64,000 bases of DNA from Bidens hawaiensis (lineage: Eukaryota > Streptophyta > Magnoliopsida > Asterales > Asteraceae): assembly GCA_021521415.1 (NCBI GenBank), contig JAIQDT010003828.1, positions 62,001 to 126,000 on the forward strand, read 5' to 3'. Made by a program: the position numbers and the translations under genes. Of the stretch, positions 32,965-45,057 are shown one piece after another; position 1 is the first letter of the stretch, and the number at the start of each line of letters is the position of its first letter. Under the pieces are notes generated by a model. That model saw nothing but the letters and a program-made list of their open reading frames with translations. It searched no databases and was not told the origin of the DNA.

Positions 32965-34949
32965 ATGCACACCCGCCATTCTGGCCGACAGTCTCCGTTA
33001 ATTTACGAGCCCGAAATAGAGAGGTTAGCTCGGCAGAACCGAGTACAAAACAGAAATGCAGAAATGGCAGACCAGAACCAGAACAATGACCAAAACCAAG
33101 ACCCACTCCCACAAACTAACACGTTTCACCCAGCCAACATACCTGACCTACCAGACTTCAATAACCAAAATGACCAAAATCACTCAGCTCGTGCTTCCAG
33201 AACCCGAAACCAAAACCCAAGACGAAACCTAAACCTCAACTTTGACCGAGCCGGACCATCCGCTCCAAATAATAACCCCAACCGCCGGGTTCGGATAAAT
33301 ATCGATGATTTTCAACCAGTGTTCCGACAAAAGAGGAAGACGAAGGGGAAATTAATAATGGAAACGAAGGTTTGGAGATTGATAATGAGGTAGACAGATG
33401 GGCTAAAAATAATCGGGCAGTTGAGCCCGAGAACGAAGGTTTTGAGCAGGAAGATGTGGGTAATGGTAATCGGGATGAAGATGTAGACGAGCCGGTTAAT
33501 CGAAGACGGGCTGAACCAGTTAACAGAAACGGAAGGGGTCGAGACAGGGTGAATCGGGCGAAATGACCCGAAAGAGTTCGTGGTATTCAGGTTAACCGGG
33601 GAGGTTTGGGAAACCCCGGGGGGCTTAGGAGGAATTATATGGCTCCGGTTCACGGTGTTAACAGTCGGTTCAGACCGGCTATCTCGGACGGAGCATCCCC
33701 GTTGGTCCCACAGGAACGAGTGCAGGGACAACAAACTTTTAAGTCATGACCATCTTACATTAACATCGTTCCTCATTTCCACGGGTTGGCTTTGGAAGAC
33801 CCTTATTCACACTTGACCGATTTTTCGGCTATTTGCGGGTCTATTGGTGATGGCACGTTCGATCAGGATGAAGTCCGGTTGCGATTATTCTAGTTTTCCC
33901 TGAAAGACAAAGCAAAACTCTGGTTTAATTCACTGCCGATGCACAGTATCAGAATTTGGGCTGAGATGCAGCAGGTGTTTCTAAACGAGTTTTATTCACA
34001 GTCGAAGACTACATAGGCCCGTTCAGACATTCGCAACTTTTCATAGTTCTCTGGTGAGTTATTTCATGAAGCTTTTACCAGGTATAAAGACATGATCAGG
34101 AAATGCCCACATCACCAAATCGAACTGTGGGAACTGGTAAAGTGTTTTGTTGATGGGTTGACATACGAGGACCGAAAGCATCTTAAGACCTCGTGTAATG
34201 GTTTGTTGCTGAATCAGCCTGAGAAAGATGATTGGGATTTTTTAGAGTTTATGTGTGAAGATTCGAAATCTGAAGCAACGGCTGAAAGACGAAGACGGGG
34301 TAATTCATCAAGGTCAGTTAAGTCAGTTACGAGTGAGTCTGAAAGAATTAATGAGTTGGAACGTGAACTAGCTGAGTTGAAAAAAAGTAAGAAAAAAGAG
34401 GTCGGGAAAGTTGGAGTGAAATTTCCGGTTTGTGAAGATTGTGGTAAGCTCGGCCATAAGGCAGAAAATTGCCCTGAGTTTTATGATGACGAGGAGGATG
34501 AACCCGAGGAAGTTAATTATGTTTACGGTGATTCCAATGGTCAAGGGTTGAATTCAAACACCTATCACCCGGGCCTGAGGAATCACCCGAACTTTCGTTA
34601 CGGGAACGCGTCTACACAGTTGAACCCGAACTTTCAGGGATCGAGCCAGAACATGTCGCAGGGTAATTACCGCAAGGGAGGTTATCAGCAGCAGCAAGGT
34701 TCGTATGATCAGAATCGGGGGTATAACAGAGACGGTAACCGGGGTGGAAATTCGTCGGGTAATCAGGACCAGCAGAGAGGGTCCTCGGGAAATTCGGATG
34801 AGTCGGTGCACTCAAAGTTGGATGCATTGCGGAAGGTTATGACTGATCATAAAGCTGAAACGAAGCAACAGTTCGAGTTACGAGATAAGTCGTCAGAGGC
34901 AATGATGAAACAGATCGGTCAGCTCGCTTCAGATGTGGCAAAGTTATAG
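32965..34949 (+). pseudogene. Athila-like gag, unit 1
   Basis: Gag capsid/nucleocapsid precursor in broken frames. It begins MHTRHSGRQSPLIYEPEIER, an Asn/Gln-rich head. The capsid core reads HLTDFSAICGSIGDGTFDQD, RLFQFSLKDKAKLWFNSLP and CFVDGLTYEDRKHL. A coil (ERELAELKKSKKKE), one zinc knuckle (CEDCGKLGHKAENC) and a Gln/Asn/Gly-rich tail follow. Lesions: frame changes near 33340-33390 and 33566, stops near 33747, 34014 and 34046. Stop at about 33891 (cag to tag) is private to this copy; most others are shared by all three copies, so gag died before the triplication. Confidence 0.88.
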
Positions 34950-35027
34950 AAGAGCACGAGCCAACTCCCGAGTGACACCACAGTCAACCCGAACCATTAC
35001 TGCTAAAGCTCCAAGAAGGGAAACAAT

Positions 35028-35274
35028 GTGCACATCAACGCTGTAAGTCTTTTACCTCATTTTGAAATTTCTGTTGTTGAAGTTGATTCACCACCACAGT
35101 TTTTAAGGGGGTGGTGGAAGATTTTAGTGGTGAAAGTGTCGGTCAAAATGAATCAATTTTCCAAAATGAATCAGACCCAAAAACATATGAAATGTCTTTT
35201 TGTGAAAATAGCACATGTGAAAAATGTTTAAATGGTAAATCGACCAACATGAGAGATGAGGAGGTGGAGAATAA
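35028..35274 (+). pseudogene. Athila-like protease leader, truncated, unit 1
   Basis: This is the start of the region that in unit 3 becomes the protease ORF (MHINAVSLLPHFEIS). One T is missing in a T run near 35100 relative to unit 3, shifting the frame, and the copy ends at the junction before the protease active site. Confidence 0.8.
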
Positions 35275-36577
35275 TACCACCACCTACGTCTGCAGCTGCC
35301 ATAGACCGCTCGAAAGCACTCTTGTCCGAAGTTTTTGACCAGGGAAGAGTAAAGAGGATAGAGAGTTTTGGCCCTGGGGAGAGAGAGTGATATCGGTGGT
35401 AACAAAAATCTAAAAGTTTTGATAAACAAGAAGGTAGACAGGTGTATATTTTGATAAACACTTGGAAACATAATCAACAGGTAGAGTAGCCTGGGATTTG
35501 ATACAATAATATGAGCAGAATGTGCACACTTATTAAGCAGATGTACAACCATTTATTCATAAGATACATGTCAAGAACTTGTCTTTTAATATATATATAT
35601 ATATATATAATTATCGGTGTTTTTATTCCATTTCCAAGTTCAAACGTCTGTGCAAATTATTCGTGTGTTTTTTTCTTAAAAATATCTAAATCAAAGTTTT
35701 CCGACGAAATCTCCGGCATAGGAATTAGCAGCGACGGTTTCTGGCAGTAGCGGCGACGGTTTGGGCAACAACGGGGAAGAAACAGTGGCGACCACAAAGT
35801 GGCGACATGTCGCCTCTATTAGCTTTAGCGGCGACATTTGGGGGTTAAAGCGGCGACCAATTGTCGCCGCTAAATCTCAGATTTCTTGTAGTGTGATTCA
35901 TTCATTAACATTAATTGTGAAATAAGAAAATATCAAAATTGAAGTTGCGAGTCTGTTAGAATAAAATTTGAAAGTCATAAGTAATTGCAAATTAAAAAAA
36001 AATAAAGATGCATCATTGTTGAAGAATTTGGATCTGTATGGTAAACTGCAAATTGTTTTTAAGCTGCGATTCGAGCAACAGTGCATAATATTTTTATATA
36101 AGATTGGTTTCAAATTTAGATTTAAAATTTTATCATATGCATTTTAACTCAGGAAATGTGTATTTTCTAAATTTTTTACAAACATTTTGTATAAATATTT
36201 CAAACATGGAGAATACCTATTATATATATATATATATATATATCTTGGTGTTTAACATTAACTAGTAGAAGAGCCCGCGCGTTGCGGCGGGAACGCAACG
36301 AAAATTCGGCCGGTAGGGGGTTTGGTTCGATATGGTACTGTCGTTTGGTATAACCAAATTGTAGTCGGTCTAGTTTACGATGTAAAGAAAATAAGGATAT
36401 GCAATAAATCTGGCATTAAAAAAAATTAGTAAACAAAGTAATGTCTTGAACCCATTTGGCATTTGGTAATTAAGGATTAATATGTCTACACTATAATTGA
36501 AAGATTCTATTTATTGTGACAATTTCTGCTATCAAAGTTTCTATTTTTATAGAATCCATGTTAAATATAATGAGATA

Positions 36578-37619
36578 TAGAGGTGGACATAATCGAGTAT
36601 TGTTAAAAACCCGAACCGGTTCGGAACCGGTTTTTTTCATACTAGGTAGAAAATAGGACCGGTTCCAGTCAGGAACCGGGTCGGTTTCGGACCAGAACCG
36701 ATGGACCAAAATGCCAACTTTTAGGTACCGGGTAGGGTAGGAACCGGGACCGGGTATTACGTAAAAACCGGTTCCGCCGGTTTTTTTTGAAATTCAAATA
36801 AAAGAGCCGTCACAAACAGTTTCCAACGGCTATATAGCCGTTTTTGACCGTTGGAAGTGGGAGAGTCGTCCGGCTCTACAACCCAAGCATCTACCGCCGG
36901 TAACAACGCTTAATCGTTATAGAACGCCGGATTAAAACGACGGACCTTGTTTTTTAGTTTAAGTTGTTATGTTTAGTATCGTTTATGTTTTAATAATGTT
37001 TGTAATAGTTCTTGTTTAAATAAATAAAATGTTCGTCGTTATTAAAAAAGTAACAAAAAATTAATCATGACTAATAAGAAATAAACTGGTACTAGTAATA
37101 AACCAAACAAAAGTAGTTATTAAACAAATCAAAACTAAATATTAGTTTAACTTTGAGCGTGTTACAAATGATTTTACTAAAACAAATAAAAATTACAACT
37201 CTTCTTCGTCTTCACCCTCATCTTCTTTACCACCAGAATTATCGGAAGAAAGCCCGTCCTTCGCCTCCTCATCATGAATAGGACGCTCTATTGGTATTTC
37301 GTTTTCAAAGTTTGCCTTGTGTTGTACACGATCCACCACATCCAAATGGTCCTTTAGGCAAATGCAAACCTCTAGAGTCTCGGGAGTTAATTTAGTTCTT
37401 CGCATTGATAATACCCTCCCACAAAGAGAAAAAACCGATTCGAAAGCAACCGTTGAGGCTTGTACGGAAAGAAAATCACGAGCCATGGCAGATAGAATAG
37501 GAAATTCATTTTGTTTTCCTTTAAACCAAGCCAACAAATCAATATTGCGAATTTCGTCGACTGTTGCGCCCTCAAAAAAGTTTGCTCCACTATATCGACC
37601 AAGTTCGCAAGTTGGTGTG
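36578..37619 (-). mobile_element. hAT element, left part, unit 2
   Basis: Copy of 30511-31552 with the same ends. The transposase C-terminal frame (37193-37619) is as in unit 1. Confidence 0.8.
37193..37619 (-). pseudogene. hAT transposase C-terminus, unit 2
   Basis: Carries the same dimerisation motif as unit 1 (FLSVQASTVAFESVFSLCGR) with identical residues in its last 114 codons, cut at the Athila LTR. Confidence 0.83.
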
Positions 37620-40600
37620 TGATGGTCGGGTATTTTGTATATATATTAGTGTATTAATTATGTAGTTTTATTGAGTATATTGTTAGAACTTTTGTACTTC
37701 ATACGTGCTTTTGTATTTCAGGTAATTGATTGTTAAAGATGCTAAATGCGAGACCTGCACGAGCATGGAATGATATCTGGGGAAGACCGAAGCATGATTT
37801 GATGTCTTGCGAAGTCTTAAAAGGATTAGGGAAGAGTATGGATGAGAAATCATAAGCCAATGCTAAAACTGAACAAGATGGGTTGACAAAATGCGACCTT
37901 GAAGTAAAACGAGCATATCCTGAGCTAGAAAATGAGTTACGAGAGCCATAATATATGAATTTTGGGTTTCTCGACGAGAGGAATCCAAATATGAGGTATT
38001 ATTAGGTAGCGGTACGCGACGGGTAGGGTCAATGGCCATCGAGATACGCGATGGTCTTAAAAAACGTGAAAAACGGATTTTGACCTATATCTTCTACTTT
38101 CCGAACCCTAATCAGGATTGACGACCAGCAGCAGCTATTAGGCGATTTTGGGTGAATTCCAGGGCTACCAATCATCTCTTGATCAATCCTAATAGCCTTC
38201 CTCATCATAATTGAAGATCCATCGATGACGATGCTCGGCTAGTCTTCTCCGAATCATACCTAGGATGTAAAGTTTGTAACAATTTCAGTTTTTCTCATAT
38301 GATTAAGAACACTTGTGTATTATTATTTATGATTGATATATGATTATTGAGGTTTAGTATTTATGTGTGTTCGGTTGGTTTAGGTTTACGTTGGTCTGAA
38401 CGATCTGTTACCAGTTGCTACATAATTAGTCATATAACTGTTTGGTTAGATTGAATACGATAAAACATACAATTGCCCTTAACTGAGTCACACTGGCAAA
38501 GACTGTTTGATAACCAGTGCTGTGTGTAACGTAATTGTTGATGTCTAAGGTTTTGTCTGATTGATTAGTTTTCAGTTAATCGTTAATAATTAATCTGTTA
38601 GGTTGCATGAGATAACTGTTGGTTGCTTACTTGAATTCCCGGGTGTGATTTGTTTGTAACTGCTTAATACTCGTTTACTTGTTCGTTGCTTAGTTCTTTA
38701 AATTCAAACTATTGCTTGTGTGATCAGCACTAAAAAATCATTCACTTCAGAATTAGAAATCTGTTACACGAATACATTGACCACATACTCCTTGTGATAC
38801 GATACCCTACTTTCTCTAACTATTTAGAATAATTAGGTTTTTGATTGACTCAAACGACGGTCATCAAAATGGCGCCGTTGCCGGGGAGTTAGTGGCGCTT
38901 AGTGTTTTTCGTGTTATTTGATTTTTGTGTTTAATTTTAATTTTAGTTTTAATTTTGTTTTCAATTTTTAGTTTAAATTTTATTTATCTGTATTTTACGC
39001 GGGTTGTGTTAGTTGTGCAGATTACAAGTTTATGCACACCCGCCATTCTGGCCGACAGTCTCCGTTAATTTACGAGCCCGAAATAGAGAGGTTAGCTCGG
39101 CAGAACCGAGTACAAAACAGAAATGCAGAAATGGCAGACCAGAACCAGAACAATGACCAAAACCAAGACCCACTCCCACAAACTAACACGTTTCACCCAG
39201 CCAACATACCTGACCTACCAGACTTCAATAACCAAAATGACCAAAATCACTCAGCTCGTGCTTCCAGAACCCGAAACCAAAACCCAAGACGAAACCTAAA
39301 CCTCAACTTTGACCGAGCCGGACCATCCGCTCCAAATAATAACCCCAACCGCCGGGTTCGGATAAATATCGATGATTTTCAACCAGTGTTCCGACAAAAG
39401 AGGAAGACGAAGGGGAAATTAATAATGGAAACGAAGGTTTGGAGATTGATAATGAGGTAGACAGATGGGCTAAAAATAATCGGGCAGTTGAGCCCGAGAA
39501 CGAAGGTTTTGAGCAGGAAGATGTGGGTAATGGTAATCGGGATGAAGATGTAGACGAGCCGGTTAATCGAAGACGGGCTGAACCAGTTAACAGAAACGGA
39601 AGGGGTCGAGACAGGGTGAATCGGGCGAAATGACCCGAAAGAGTTCGTGGTATTCAGGTTAACCGGGGAGGTTTGGGAAACCCCGGGGGGCTTAGGAGGA
39701 ATTATATGGCTCCGGTTCACGGTGTTAACAGTCGGTTCAGACCGGCTATCTCGGACGGAGCATCCCCGTTGGTCCCACAGGAACGAGTGCAGGGACAACA
39801 AACTTTTAAGTCATGACCATCTTACATTAACATCGTTCCTCATTTCCACGGGTTGGCTTCGGAAGACCCTTATTCACACTTGACCGATTTTTCGGCTATT
39901 TGCGGGTCTATTGGTGATGGCACGTTCGATCAGGATGAAGTCCGGTTGCGATTATTCCAGTTTTCCCTGAAAGACAAAGCAAAACTCTGGTTTAATTCAC
40001 TGCCGATGCACAGTATCAGAATTTGGGCTGAGATGCAGCAGGTGTTTCTAAACGAGTTTTATTCACAGTCGAAGACTACATAGGCCCGTTCAGACATTCG
40101 CAACTTTTCATAGTTCTCTGGTGAGTTATTTCATGAAGCTTTTACCAGGTATAAAGACATGATCAGGAAATGCCCACATCACCAAATCGAACTGTGGGAA
40201 CTGGTAAAGTGTTTTGTTGATGGGTTGACATACGAGGACCGAAAGCATCTTAAGGCCTCGTGTAATGGTTTGTTGCTGAATCAGCCTGAGAAAGATGATT
40301 GGGATTTTTTAGGGTTTATGTGTGAAGATTCGAAATCTGAAGCAACGGCTGAAAGACGAAGACGGGGTAATTCATCAAGGTCAGTTAAGTCAGTTACGAG
40401 TGAGTCTGAAAGAGTTACTGAGTTGGAACGTGAACTAGCTGAGTTGAAAAAAAGTAAGAAAAAAGAGGTCGGGAAAGTTGGAGTGAAATTCCCGGTTTGT
40501 GAAGATTGTGGTAAGCTCGGCCATAAGGCAGAAAATTGCCCTGAGTTTTATGATAACGAGGAGGATGAACCCGAGGAAGTTAATTATGTTTACGGTGATT

Positions 40601-41342
40601 CCAATGGTCAAGGGTTGAATTCAAACACCTATCACCCGGGCCTGAGGAATCACCCGAACTTTCATTACGGGAACGCGTCTACACAGTTGAACCCGAACTT
40701 TCAGGGATCGAGCCAGAACATGTCGCAGAGTAATTACCGCAAGGGAGGTTATCAGCACCAGCAAGGTTCGTATGATCAGAATCGGGGGTATAACAGAGAC
40801 GGTAACCGGGGTGGAAATTCGTCGGGTAATCAGGACCAGCAGAGAGGGTCCTCGGGAAATTCGGATGAGTCGGTGCACTCAAAGTTGGATGCATTGCGGA
40901 AGGTTATGACTGATCATAAAGCTGAAACGAAGCAACAGTTCGAGTTACGAGATAAGCCGTCAGAGGCAATGATGAAACAGATCGGTCAGCTCGCTTCAGA
41001 TGTGGCAAAGTTATAGAAGAGCACGAGCCAACTCCCGAGTGACACCACAGTCAACCCGAACCATTACTGCTAAAGCTCCAAGAAGGGAAACAATGTGCAC
41101 ATCAACGCTGTAAGTCTTTTACCTCATTTTGAAATTTCTGTTGTTGAAGTTGATTCACCACCACAGTTTGTTAAGGGGGTGGTGGAAGATTTTAGTGGTG
41201 AAAGTGTCGGTCAAAATGAATAAATTTTCCAAAATGAATCAGACCCAAAAACATATGAAATGTCTTTTTGTGAAAATTGCACATGTGAAAAATGTTTAAA
41301 TGGTAAATCGACCAACATGAGAGATGAGGAGGTGGAGAATAA
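37620..41342 (+). mobile_element. Athila-like element, truncated copy in unit 2
   Basis: LTR 37620-38866, primer site 38870-38887, gag 39032-41016, protease leader from about 41095, then the TACCACC junction. Confidence 0.9.
39032..41016 (+). pseudogene. Athila-like gag, unit 2
   Basis: Same domains and mostly the same lesions as unit 1. The capsid segment 39853-40083 stays open here because the unit 1 stop near 33891 is absent; it ends in SQSKTT then a stop. Substitutions in the nucleocapsid tail (for example Arg to His near 40664, Gln to His near 40756) are private. The protease leader that follows has its own stop near 41221. Confidence 0.87.
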
Positions 41343-43219
41343 TACCACCACCTACGTCTGCAGCTGCCATAGACCGCTCGAAAGCACTCTTGTCCGAAGT
41401 TTTTGACCAGGGAAGAGTAAAGAGGATAGAGAGTTTTGGCCCTGGGGAGAGAGAGTGATATCGGTGGTAACAAAAATCTAAAAGTTTTGATAAACAAGAA
41501 GGTAGACAGGTGTATATTTTGATAAACACTTGGAAACATAATCAACAGGTAGAGTAGCCTGGGATTTGATACAATAATATGAGCAGAATGTGCACACTTA
41601 TTAAGCAGATGTACAACCATTTATTCATAAGATACATGTCAAGAACTTGTCTTTTAATATATATATATATATAATTATCGGTGTTTTTATTCCATTTCCA
41701 AGTTCAAACGTCTGTGCAAATTATTCGTGTGTTTTTTTCTTAAAAATATCTAAATCATAGTTTTCCGGCGAAATCTCCGGCATAGGAATTAGCAGCGACG
41801 GTTTCTGGCAGTAGCGGCGACGGTTTGGGCAACAACGGGGAAGAAACAGTGGCGACCACAAAGTGGCGACACGTCGCCTCTACTAGCTTTAGCGGCGACA
41901 TTTGGGGGTTAAAGCGGCGACCAATTGTCGCCGCTAAATCTCAGATTTCTTGTAGTGTGATTCATTCATTAACATTAATTGTGAAATAAGAAAATATCAA
42001 AATTGAAGTTGCGAGTCTGTTAGAATAAAATTTGAAAGTCATAAGTAATTGCAAATTAAAAAAAATAAAGATGCATCATTGTTGAAGAATTTGGATCTGT
42101 ATGGTAAACTGCAAATTGTTTTTAAGCTGCGATTCGAGCAACAGTGCATAATATTTTTATATAAGATTGGTTTCAAATTTAGATTTAAAATTTTCTCATA
42201 TGCATTTTAACTCAGGAAATGTGTATTTTCTTAATTTTTTACAAACATTTTGTATAAATATTTCAAACATGGAGAATACCTATTATATATATATATATAT
42301 ATATATCTTGGTGTTTAACATTAACTAGTAGAAGAGCGCCGGTAAGGGGTTTGGTTCGATATGGTACTGTCGTTTGGTATAACTAAATTGTAGTCGGTCT
42401 AGTTTACGATGTAAAGAAAATAAGGATATGCAATAAATCTTGCATTAAAAAAAATTTGTAAACAAAGTAATGTCTTTAACCCATTTGGCATTTGTTAATT
42501 AAGGATTAATATGTCTACACTATAATTGAAAGATTCTATTTATTGTGACAATTTCTGCTATCAAAGTTTCTATTTTTATAGAATCCATGTTAAATATAAT
42601 GAGATATAGAGGTGGACATAATCGGGTATTGTTAAAAACCCGAACCGGTTCGGAACCGGTTTTTTTCATACTAGGTAGAAAATAGGACCGGTTCCAGTCA
42701 GGAACCGGGTCGGTTCCGGACCAGAACCGATGGACCAAAATGCCAACTTTTAGGTACCGGGTAGGGTAGGAACCGGGACCGGGTATTACGTAAAAACCGG
42801 TTCCGCCGGTTTTTTTGAAATTCAAATAAAAGAGCCGTCACAAACAGTTTCCAACGGCTATATAGCCGTTTTTGACCGTTGGAAGTGGGAGAGTCGTCCG
42901 GCTCTACAACCCAAGCATCTACCGCCGGTAACAACGCTTAATCGTTATAGAACGCCGGATTAAAACGACGGACCTTGTTTTTTAGTTTAAGTTGTTATGT
43001 TTAGTATCGTTTATGTTTTAATAATGTTTGTAATAGTTCTTGTTTAAATAAATAAAATGTTCGTCGTTATTAAAAAGTAACAAAAAATTAATCATGACTA
43101 ATAAGAAATAAACTGGTACTAGTAATAAACCAAACAAAAGTAGTTATTAAACAAATCAAAACTAAATATTAGTTTAACTTTGAGCGTGTTACAAATGATT
43201 TTACTAAAACAAATAAAAA

Positions 43220-43646
43220 TTACAACTCTTCTTCGTCTTCACCCTCATCTTCTTCACCACCCAAATTATCGGAAGAAAGCCCGTCCTTCGCCTCCTCATC
43301 ATGAATAAGACGCTCTATTGGTATTTCGTTTTCAAAGTTTGCCTTGTGTTGTACACGATCCACCACATCCAAATGGTCCTTTAGGCAAATGCAAACCTCT
43401 AGAGTCTCGGGAGTTAATTTAGTTCTTCGCATTGATAATACCCTCCCACAAAGAGAAAAAACCGATTCGAAAGCAACCGTTGAGGCTTGTACGGAAAGAA
43501 AATCACGAGCCATGGCAGATAGAATAGGAAATTCATTTTGTTTTCCTTTAAACCAAGCCAACAAATCAATATTGCGAATTTCGTCGACCGTTGCGCCCTC
43601 AAAAATGTTTGCTCCACTATATCGACCAAGTTCGCAAGTTGGTGTG
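43220..43646 (-). pseudogene. hAT transposase C-terminus, unit 3
   Basis: Dimerisation domain as in the other units, with private changes in the acidic tail (SSDNLGGEEDE). This is the copy that was originally continuous with 51484-53150 before the Athila insertion. Confidence 0.85.
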
Positions 43647-45057
43647 TGATGGTCGGGTATTTTGTATATATATTAGTGTATTAATTATGTAGTTTTATTG
43701 AGTATATTGTTAGAACTTTTGTACTTCATACGTGCTTTTGTATTTCAGGTAATTGATTGTTAAAGATGCTAAATGCGAGACCTGCACGAGCATGGAATGA
43801 TATCTGGGGAAGACCGAAGCATGATTTGATGTCTTGCGAAGTCTTACAAGGATTTGGGAAGAGTATGGATGAGAAATCATAAGCCAATGCTAAAACTGAA
43901 CAAGATGGGTTGACAAAATGCGACCTTGAAGTAAAACGAGCATATCCTGAGCTAGAAAATGAGTTACGAGAGCCATAATATATGAATTTCGGGTTTCTCG
44001 ACGAGAGGAATCCAAATATGAGGTATTATTAGGTAGCGGTATGCGACGGGTAGGGTCAATGGCCATCGAGATACGCGATGGTCTTAAAAAACGTGAAAAA
44101 CGGATTTTGACCTATATCTTCTATTTTCCGAACCCTAATCAGGATTGACGACCAGCAGCAGCTATTAGGCGATTTTGGGTGAATTCCAGGGCTACCAATC
44201 ATCTCTTGATCAATCCTAATAGTCTTCCTCATCATAATTGAAGATCCATCGATGACGATGCTCGGCTAGTCTTCTCCGAATCATACCTGGGATGTAAAGT
44301 TTGTAACAATTTCAGTTTTTCTCATATGATTAAGAACACTTGTGTATTATTATTTATGATTGATATATGATTATTGAGGTTTAGTATTTATGTGTGTTCG
44401 GTTGGTTTTGGTTTGCGTTGGTCTGAACGATTTGTTACCAGTTGCTACATAATTAGTCATATAACTGTTTGGTTAGATTGAATACGATAAAACATACAAT
44501 TTCCCTTAACTGAGTCACACTGGCAAAGACTGTTTGATAACCAGTGTCGTGTGTAAAGTAATTGTTGATGTCTAAGGTTTTGTCTGATTGATCATATTTC
44601 AGTTAATCGTTAATAATTAATCTGTTAGGTTGCATGAGATAACTGTTGGTTGCTTACTCGAATTCCCGGGTGTGATTTGTTTGTAACTGCTTAATACTCG
44701 TTTACTTGTTCGTTGCTTAGTTCTTTAAATTCAAACTATTGCTTGTGTGATCAGCACTAAAAAATCATTCACTTCAGAATTAGAAATCTGTTACACGAAT
44801 ACATTGACCACATACTCCTTGTGATACGATACCCTACTTTCTCTAACTATTTAGAATAATTAGGTTTTTGATTGACTCAAACGACGGTCATCAAAATGGC
44901 GCCGTTGCCGGGGAGTTAGTGCGCTTAGTGTTTTTCGTGTTATTTGATTTTTGTGTTTAATTTTAATTTTAGTTTTAATTTTGTTTTCAATTTTTAGTTT
45001 AAATTTTATTTATCTGTATTTTACGCGGGTTGTGTTAGTTGTGCAGATTACAAGTTT

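Larger units (their letters stand above)
16811..35274 (+). repeat. Tandem unit 1 of 3 (6.07 kb, split by Tekay element)
   Basis: The first of three direct copies. Without the 12.39 kb Tekay insertion (with its target duplication) the unit is about 6.07 kb. It runs from TACCACC in the CACTA-like element through the CACTA 3' end (17429), a TA run, a Helitron-like terminus (17805), flank resuming after the Tekay at 30311, hAT left end (30511) and Athila 5' LTR and gag (31553 on), up to TACCACC at 35275. The interval 16811-17920 matches 35275-36374 and 41343-42411 almost base for base. Confidence 0.92.
31553..35274 (+). mobile_element. Athila-like element, truncated copy in unit 1
   Basis: 5' LTR 31553-32799, primer-binding site, leader and gag, then an abrupt end at the TACCACC junction where CACTA sequence begins. 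Protease, 3' region and 3' LTR are missing. Confidence 0.9.
35275..41342 (+). repeat. Tandem unit 2 of 3
   Basis: A 6068-bp direct copy beginning at TACCACC with CACTA 3' sequence (end at 35893), TA run, Helitron-like terminus (36262-36291), uninterrupted Tekay target (ctagtttacgatg), hAT left part (36578-37619) and truncated Athila (37620-41342). It differs from unit 1 by scattered single-base changes, about one percent by eye. Confidence 0.93.

Noticed and set aside
33312..33734. 140-codon minus-strand frame opposite Athila gag, in all three units
   Set aside because: A shadow of the Asn/Asp/Arg-rich gag head; its presence three times only reflects the triplication.
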